From Deltaproteobacteria bacterium (GTDB lineage Bacteria > Desulfobacterota > Syntrophia > Syntrophales > Smithellaceae), in assembly GCA_011046295.1 (NCBI GenBank), contig DSAV01000270.1, positions 1 through 8,755 on the forward strand: a stretch of DNA of 8,755 bases, written 5' to 3'. Every line of letters begins with the position of its first letter. Position 1 is the first letter of the stretch. A program made the position numbers and the translations under genes. Below the pieces are notes generated by a model. It saw only the letters and a list, made by a program, of their open reading frames with translations. It had not been told where the DNA came from and searched no databases. This document shows, one piece after another, positions 6,242 to 8,755 of this stretch.

Positions 6242-6271
6242 ATTACTCTTTAGCAAGTAACTTGCTGTCAC
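6242..6271 (-). promoter_or_regulatory. Candidate moxR promoter with a palindrome in its spacer
   Basis: On the minus strand GTGACA (6266-6271, five of six to consensus) and AGTAAT (6242-6247, four of six) are 18 bp apart. The spacer contains the perfect palindrome AGCAAGT-A-ACTTGCT (6252-6266, 7-bp arms), the classic place for a repressor or MerR-type operator. Both the promoter and the operator role are inferred from position and symmetry. Confidence 0.3.
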
Positions 6272-6325
6272 TCTATAACATGTTTCAAGGAAAAAATTAA
6301 GCACTCTAAGCTGTTTAAAAATACC

Positions 6326-6355
6326 TTGACTTTTAATTGAGATTGAAAGTAAAAG
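6326..6355 (+). promoter_or_regulatory. Weak promoter candidate for the cold-shock gene
   Basis: TTGACT (6326-6331) is a good -35 match, but the -10 position 17-18 bp on holds only GTAAAA/TAAAAG. If correct, the csp message has a leader of about 175 nt, in line with the long leaders of cspA-type genes. The rest of 6151-6537 holds no gene that I can support. Confidence 0.25.
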
Positions 6356-6379
6356 CTTACTAAGCTTTCGTAAATTGGC

Positions 6380-6421
6380 TTAATTCAGGTAATATTATTA
6401 CGAAAGGGAAAGTTGAATTAG
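6380..6421 (+). promoter_or_regulatory. Possible folded element in the csp leader
   Basis: TAATTCA (6381-6387) can pair with TGAATTA (6414-6420), and inside lies GTAATATTATTAC (6389-6401), itself a 6-bp-arm palindrome. The stems are AU-rich and would melt easily, which would suit a temperature-dependent cold-shock leader, but their weakness also means they may be chance. Confidence 0.25.
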
Positions 6422-6516
6422 GACATGTTAATGCACAAAAGTAAGCAGCCTTGTTTATTGATTCACGGGCGGTTTTTACTTCTGTCATTGTTGTTGGTTC
6501 GACTTGGAAAATTAAG

Positions 6517-6524
6517 AAAGGAGG
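6517..6524 (+). promoter_or_regulatory. Ribosome binding site of the cold-shock gene
   Basis: AAAGGAGG is a strong site 13 bp before the ATG at 6538. The spacing is longer than usual, but the protein homology begins exactly at that ATG, so the upstream in-frame ATG at 6451 is not the start. Confidence 0.6.
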
Positions 6525-6537
6525 ATTGCGTAATACG

Positions 6538-6738
6538 ATGTCAGAAGGCAAAGTAAAGTGGTTCAATGAACGCAAGGGGTTCGGCTTTATCGAGCAGGAA
6601 GGTGGCGCGGATGTATTTGTTCATTTCAGCGCTATTCAGGCCGAAGGTTTTAAAACCCTGGCGGAAGGCCAGATGGTAAGCTTTGATATAAAGCAGGGCA
6701 AAAAAGGCCCGGAAGCGGAAAATGTAAAAATCCTGTAA
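6538..6738 (+). CDS. Cold-shock protein, CspA family
   Basis: A 66-aa single cold-shock domain, a five-stranded OB-fold that binds single-stranded RNA and DNA and keeps mRNA unfolded. It starts MSEGKVKWFNERKGFGFI, containing the RNP1 motif KGFGFI (13-18), with RNP2 as VFVHF (26-30); the C-terminal GPEAENVKIL is typical. The length is normal. The reading frame is open farther upstream, to an ATG at 6451, but the extra 29 residues match nothing in the family and would enclose the ribosome site. The gene stands alone, with a strong terminator after it. The exact Csp paralogue cannot be named. Confidence 0.96.
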   Translation: MSEGKVKWFNERKGFGFIEQEGGADVFVHFSAIQAEGFKTLAEGQMVSFDIKQGKKGPEAENVKIL

Positions 6739-6761
6739 GATTCAAATACTGAAAAAACCGG

Positions 6762-6800
6762 CGCCCCGGGATAATAAATTTAATCCGGGGCGTTTTTTTT
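6762..6800 (+). terminator. Rho-independent terminator after the cold-shock gene
   Basis: CGCCCCGG (6762-6769) pairs with CCGGGGCG (6785-6792) around a 15-nt AU-rich loop and is followed by eight T (6793-6800). It begins 23 bp after the csp stop. A run of six A just upstream (minus-strand T) may let it work weakly in the other direction too. Confidence 0.9.
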
Positions 6801-6835
6801 ATTTGCGGCCTTGATTCCGGTATAATTAATATCGC

Positions 6836-6864
6836 TTGACAAAAATAAGTGACTTGAGTTTACT
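6836..6864 (+). promoter_or_regulatory. Candidate promoter of the acyl-CoA mutase gene
   Basis: A perfect TTGACA (6836-6841), a 17-bp spacer and TTTACT (6859-6864, four of six). The short inverted repeat TGAGT-TT-ACTCA (6855-6866) covers the -10 box and could be an operator. It lies after the csp terminator, so the mutase gene should be a separate unit. Confidence 0.42.
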
Positions 6865-6925
6865 CACACACTACTTTAACGGTTATTCTTAATTATTTCG
6901 AGAGGTAAGGTTAGGGGGACTTATC

Positions 6926-8608
6926 GTGTATTTCTCCAAAGAAATGCTGGAAGCATCTTCGACGCTCACCAAAAAATGGGAAGAAGAAGTTAAAAAAGCG
7001 CTGAAGAATAATCATGACCGCAAAGAGCGGTTTACCACGGTTTCCGATATGAAAATCAAACGGCTCTATTCTCCGGAAGATATTAAAGATGTTGATTTCG
7101 AAAAAGACATTGGTGTTCCGGGAGAATATCCTTATTTACGCGGCAATCAGGTAACCGGCTACCGAGGACGTTACTGGACATTACGCATGTTCTCCGGCAT
7201 GGGCAGCGCACAGGATACCAACCAACGCTGGCACATGCTTTTGCGCCAAGGCCAGACGGGGCTTTCCACCGCTTTCGATTTTCCGACGCTCATGGGTTAC
7301 GATAGCGACTCGCCCAAAAGCCTGGGCGAAGTGGGCAAATGCGGCGTGGCTATAGACACGCTAGAGGATTTCCTCGCTTTGGTGGAAGGAATTCCGTTGG
7401 ATGAAGTGACCACATCAATGACCATCAACCCTCCCGCGACTGTTTTATGGGCGATGTATTGCGCGGCGGCGCAAATCAAAGGCGTGCCGCTTACTAAAAT
7501 CGGCGGTACCATCCAGAACGATATGCTCAAGGAGTTTATCGCACAAAAAACGTTTATGTGCCCGCCGGAGCCTTCGGTAAAACTCATCAGCGACACGGTG
7601 GAATTCGGCAGTAAATTTGTTCCCCGCTGGAATACCATCAGTATCAGCGGCTATCATATTCGCGAGGCAGGCTCCACCGCCGTGCAGGAGTTGGCTTTTA
7701 CTCTGCGTGATGGCATTGAATATGTTGAAGACATCATTCGTCGGAAAAAAATGCCGGTGGATGAATTCGCCCCCCGGCTGTCTTTCTTTTTTAATTCGCA
7801 CATCGATTTCTTTGAAGAAATATGTAAATTGCGGGCGGCGCGGCGCATGTGGGCAAAAATCATGCGTGAACGTTTTAAGGCGAAAAATCCGCGCTCGCTG
7901 TGGATGCGTTTCCACACGCAGACCGCCGGCTGTTCGCTGGCGGCGCAGCAGCCTTACAATAATGTTGTCCGCACGACTATCGAAGGATTGGCGGCTGTTC
8001 TGGGCGGAACTCAGTCACTGCATACCAATTCTCTGGACGAGGTTTACTGCCTACCGTCCGAACACGCGGCTGAGCTGGCCTTGCGAACGCAGCAGATTTT
8101 AGCAGAAGAAACAGGCGTGGCCAATACCATTGACCCGCTGGGCGGGGCTTATTTTATTGAATCACTGACCAACAAAATTGAAAATGAAGTGTGGGAATAC
8201 ATCGAAAAGATAGACGCCATGGGCGGGATGATTGCCGCCATTGAAAAGGGATTTCCGCAGATGGAAATAGCGGACGCGTCATATAAATTTCAGCATCAGC
8301 TGGAGAATAATGAAAAAATTATGGTTGGCGTCAATAAATATGTCACGGACAATCAGCATCAAATTCCACTGGTGGAAATAGAAGAAAGAGTAGGCGAAGA
8401 ACAGATAAAGAGATTGAACGAAGTGCGCCGCAAACGCGACAGCCGTGCCGTGAAAAAATCTCTGGATGACATCAAAAGCGCCTGCAAGAAGGGCGAAAAT
8501 GTCATGCCGCACTGCATCGAGGCGGTGAAAAACCTCGCTACGCAGCAGGAAATTTGCGATGTTTACCGTGAAGTTTACGGGGAATATAAAGACCCGGGAT
8601 TATATTAA
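6926..8608 (+). CDS. B12-dependent acyl-CoA mutase large subunit, isobutyryl-CoA mutase-like (methylmalonyl-CoA mutase family)
   Basis: Catalytic TIM-barrel subunit of an adenosylcobalamin acyl-CoA mutase, 560 aa, close to the size of stand-alone large subunits. Family blocks are RGRYWTLR (80-87), GLSTAFDFPTLMGYDSD (112-128), GTIQNDMLKEF (194-204), ISISGYHIREAG (238-249) with catalytic His244, APRLSFFF (282-289), RFHTQTAG (328-335) and GGTQSLHTNSLDE (360-372). Where methylmalonyl-CoA mutase has Tyr89 and Arg207 this protein has Phe89 and Gln207, the pair known from isobutyryl-CoA mutase; Ala116 argues against 2-hydroxyisobutyryl-CoA mutase, which has Asp there. The C-terminal B12-binding domain (DxHxxG) is absent and must come from a separate small subunit, not seen in the 147 bp downstream. 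The start is a GTG with AGGGGGA (6913-6919) 6 bp upstream. Enzyme family certain; substrate inferred. Confidence 0.93.
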   Translation: MYFSKEMLEASSTLTKKWEEEVKKALKNNHDRKERFTTVSDMKIKRLYSPEDIKDVDFEKDIGVPGEYPYLRGNQVTGYRGRYWTLRMFSGMGSAQDTNQRWHMLLRQGQTGLSTAFDFPTLMGYDSDSPKSLGEVGKCGVAIDTLEDFLALVEGIPLDEVTTSMTINPPATVLWAMYCAAAQIKGVPLTKIGGTIQNDMLKEFIAQKTFMCPPEPSVKLISDTVEFGSKFVPRWNTISISGYHIREAGSTAVQELAFTLRDGIEYVEDIIRRKKMPVDEFAPRLSFFFNSHIDFFEEICKLRAARRMWAKIMRERFKAKNPRSLWMRFHTQTAGCSLAAQQPYNNVVRTTIEGLAAVLGGTQSLHTNSLDEVYCLPSEHAAELALRTQQILAEETGVANTIDPLGGAYFIESLTNKIENEVWEYIEKIDAMGGMIAAIEKGFPQMEIADASYKFQHQLENNEKIMVGVNKYVTDNQHQIPLVEIEERVGEEQIKRLNEVRRKRDSRAVKKSLDDIKSACKKGENVMPHCIEAVKNLATQQEICDVYREVYGEYKDPGLY

Positions 8609-8616
8609 TTAACCCA

Positions 8617-8655
8617 GCTTGACGTGTCATTCCGAACACTATGACTATGTCAAGC
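8617..8655. repeat. Long two-part hairpin downstream of the mutase gene
   Basis: GCTTGAC (8617-8623) pairs with GTCAAGC (8649-8655), and inside it GTCAT (8626-8630) pairs with ATGAC (8641-8645), leaving a 10-nt loop. There is no T-run after it, so it is not a standard terminator; an mRNA 3' stabiliser or a dispersed palindromic repeat is possible. The tail of the window (8609-8755) holds no gene that I can see. Confidence 0.45.
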
Positions 8656-8719
8656 GATATTTAAGCACATGGGGTTCACTGAACGATAAATACTAACATA
8701 TCGCGAGTTGTTCTTTATC

Positions 8720-8737
8720 ATCGCACAGGCGATTTTT
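8720..8737 (+). terminator. Weak terminator-like hairpin near the right edge
   Basis: ATCGC-ACAG-GCGAT followed at once by T (8733-8737). A 5-bp stem is short, so this is only a possible terminator, 112 bp after the mutase stop. Confidence 0.25.
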
Positions 8738-8755
8738 ATCAGCTTATTGGCGACA

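Noticed and set aside
6361..6537. N-terminal extension or relic gene in frame with the cold-shock protein
   Set aside because: The frame is open for 27 codons, then has TAA at 6442-6444, and the following 30 codons up to ATG 6538 match nothing and include the ribosome site. It looks like an AT-rich leader.
7445..7915. 156-codon minus-strand frame inside the mutase gene
   Set aside because: Antisense to highly conserved mutase blocks; no start signal and no recognisable fold.
6926..8608. Plain methylmalonyl-CoA mutase of the propionate pathway
   Set aside because: The family is right, but the residues at 89 and 207 are Phe and Gln, whereas the true enzyme needs Tyr and the carboxylate-binding Arg; the substrate label was therefore changed.
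1..8755. CRISPR array, insertion sequence, tRNA, rRNA or prophage
   Set aside because: No regularly spaced repeats, transposase motifs, cloverleaf-type segments or phage genes were found on either strand.

Overview
The window looks like chromosomal DNA of a strictly anaerobic, probably syntrophic or fermentative bacterium of the Desulfobacterota (old Deltaproteobacteria, Syntrophales-like). This is inferred from gene content: an exported Mo/W formate dehydrogenase, FdhD, a B12-dependent acyl-CoA mutase catalytic subunit of stand-alone type, and a MoxR/CoxE-like VWA pair. Base composition is moderate, and no rRNA, tRNA, IS element or CRISPR array is visible. No database search was possible, so the taxonomy is only a suggestion.

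Layout. (1) Positions 1-518, minus strand: the N-terminal 172 codons of a Tat-exported formate dehydrogenase alpha subunit, running off the left edge before its catalytic Sec/Cys. (2) 519-896: a 378-bp divergent control region with a good minus-strand promoter and two near-perfect palindromes. (3) 897-2124, plus strand: fdhD followed by a small ModE-type winged-helix protein, so structural enzyme, sulfurtransferase and a possible molybdate-style regulator sit together. (4) 2140-2772, minus strand: a TetR/AcrR repressor, convergent with the ModE-like gene, with its own promoter candidate. (5) 2908-6150, minus strand: a compact four-gene operon, moxR-type AAA+ ATPase, CoxE-like VWA protein, exported TlpA-like CPYC oxidoreductase, exported single-cysteine peroxiredoxin, with 9 to 21 bp gaps. 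(6) 6151-6537: divergent intergenic region with a palindrome placed inside a candidate moxR promoter and the long leader of a cold-shock gene. (7) 6538-6738, plus: a CspA-type protein with a strong terminator. (8) 6926-8608, plus: the large subunit of an acyl-CoA mutase. (9) 8609-8755: no gene, but one clear hairpin.

How it may fit together. The mutase would be labelled methylmalonyl-CoA mutase by homology, but the two residues that distinguish substrate classes (Phe89 and Gln207, in numbering that matches the Propionibacterium enzyme) are those of isobutyryl-CoA mutase. Isobutyryl-CoA/butyryl-CoA isomerisation plus formate dehydrogenase would suit an organism that oxidises short-chain acids and disposes of electrons as formate. 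The most interesting candidate system is the MoxR-VWA-TlpA-peroxiredoxin operon: a cytoplasmic ATPase/VWA remodelling pair co-expressed with two exported thiol proteins, one of which could be the reductant of the other. No client protein is visible in the window.
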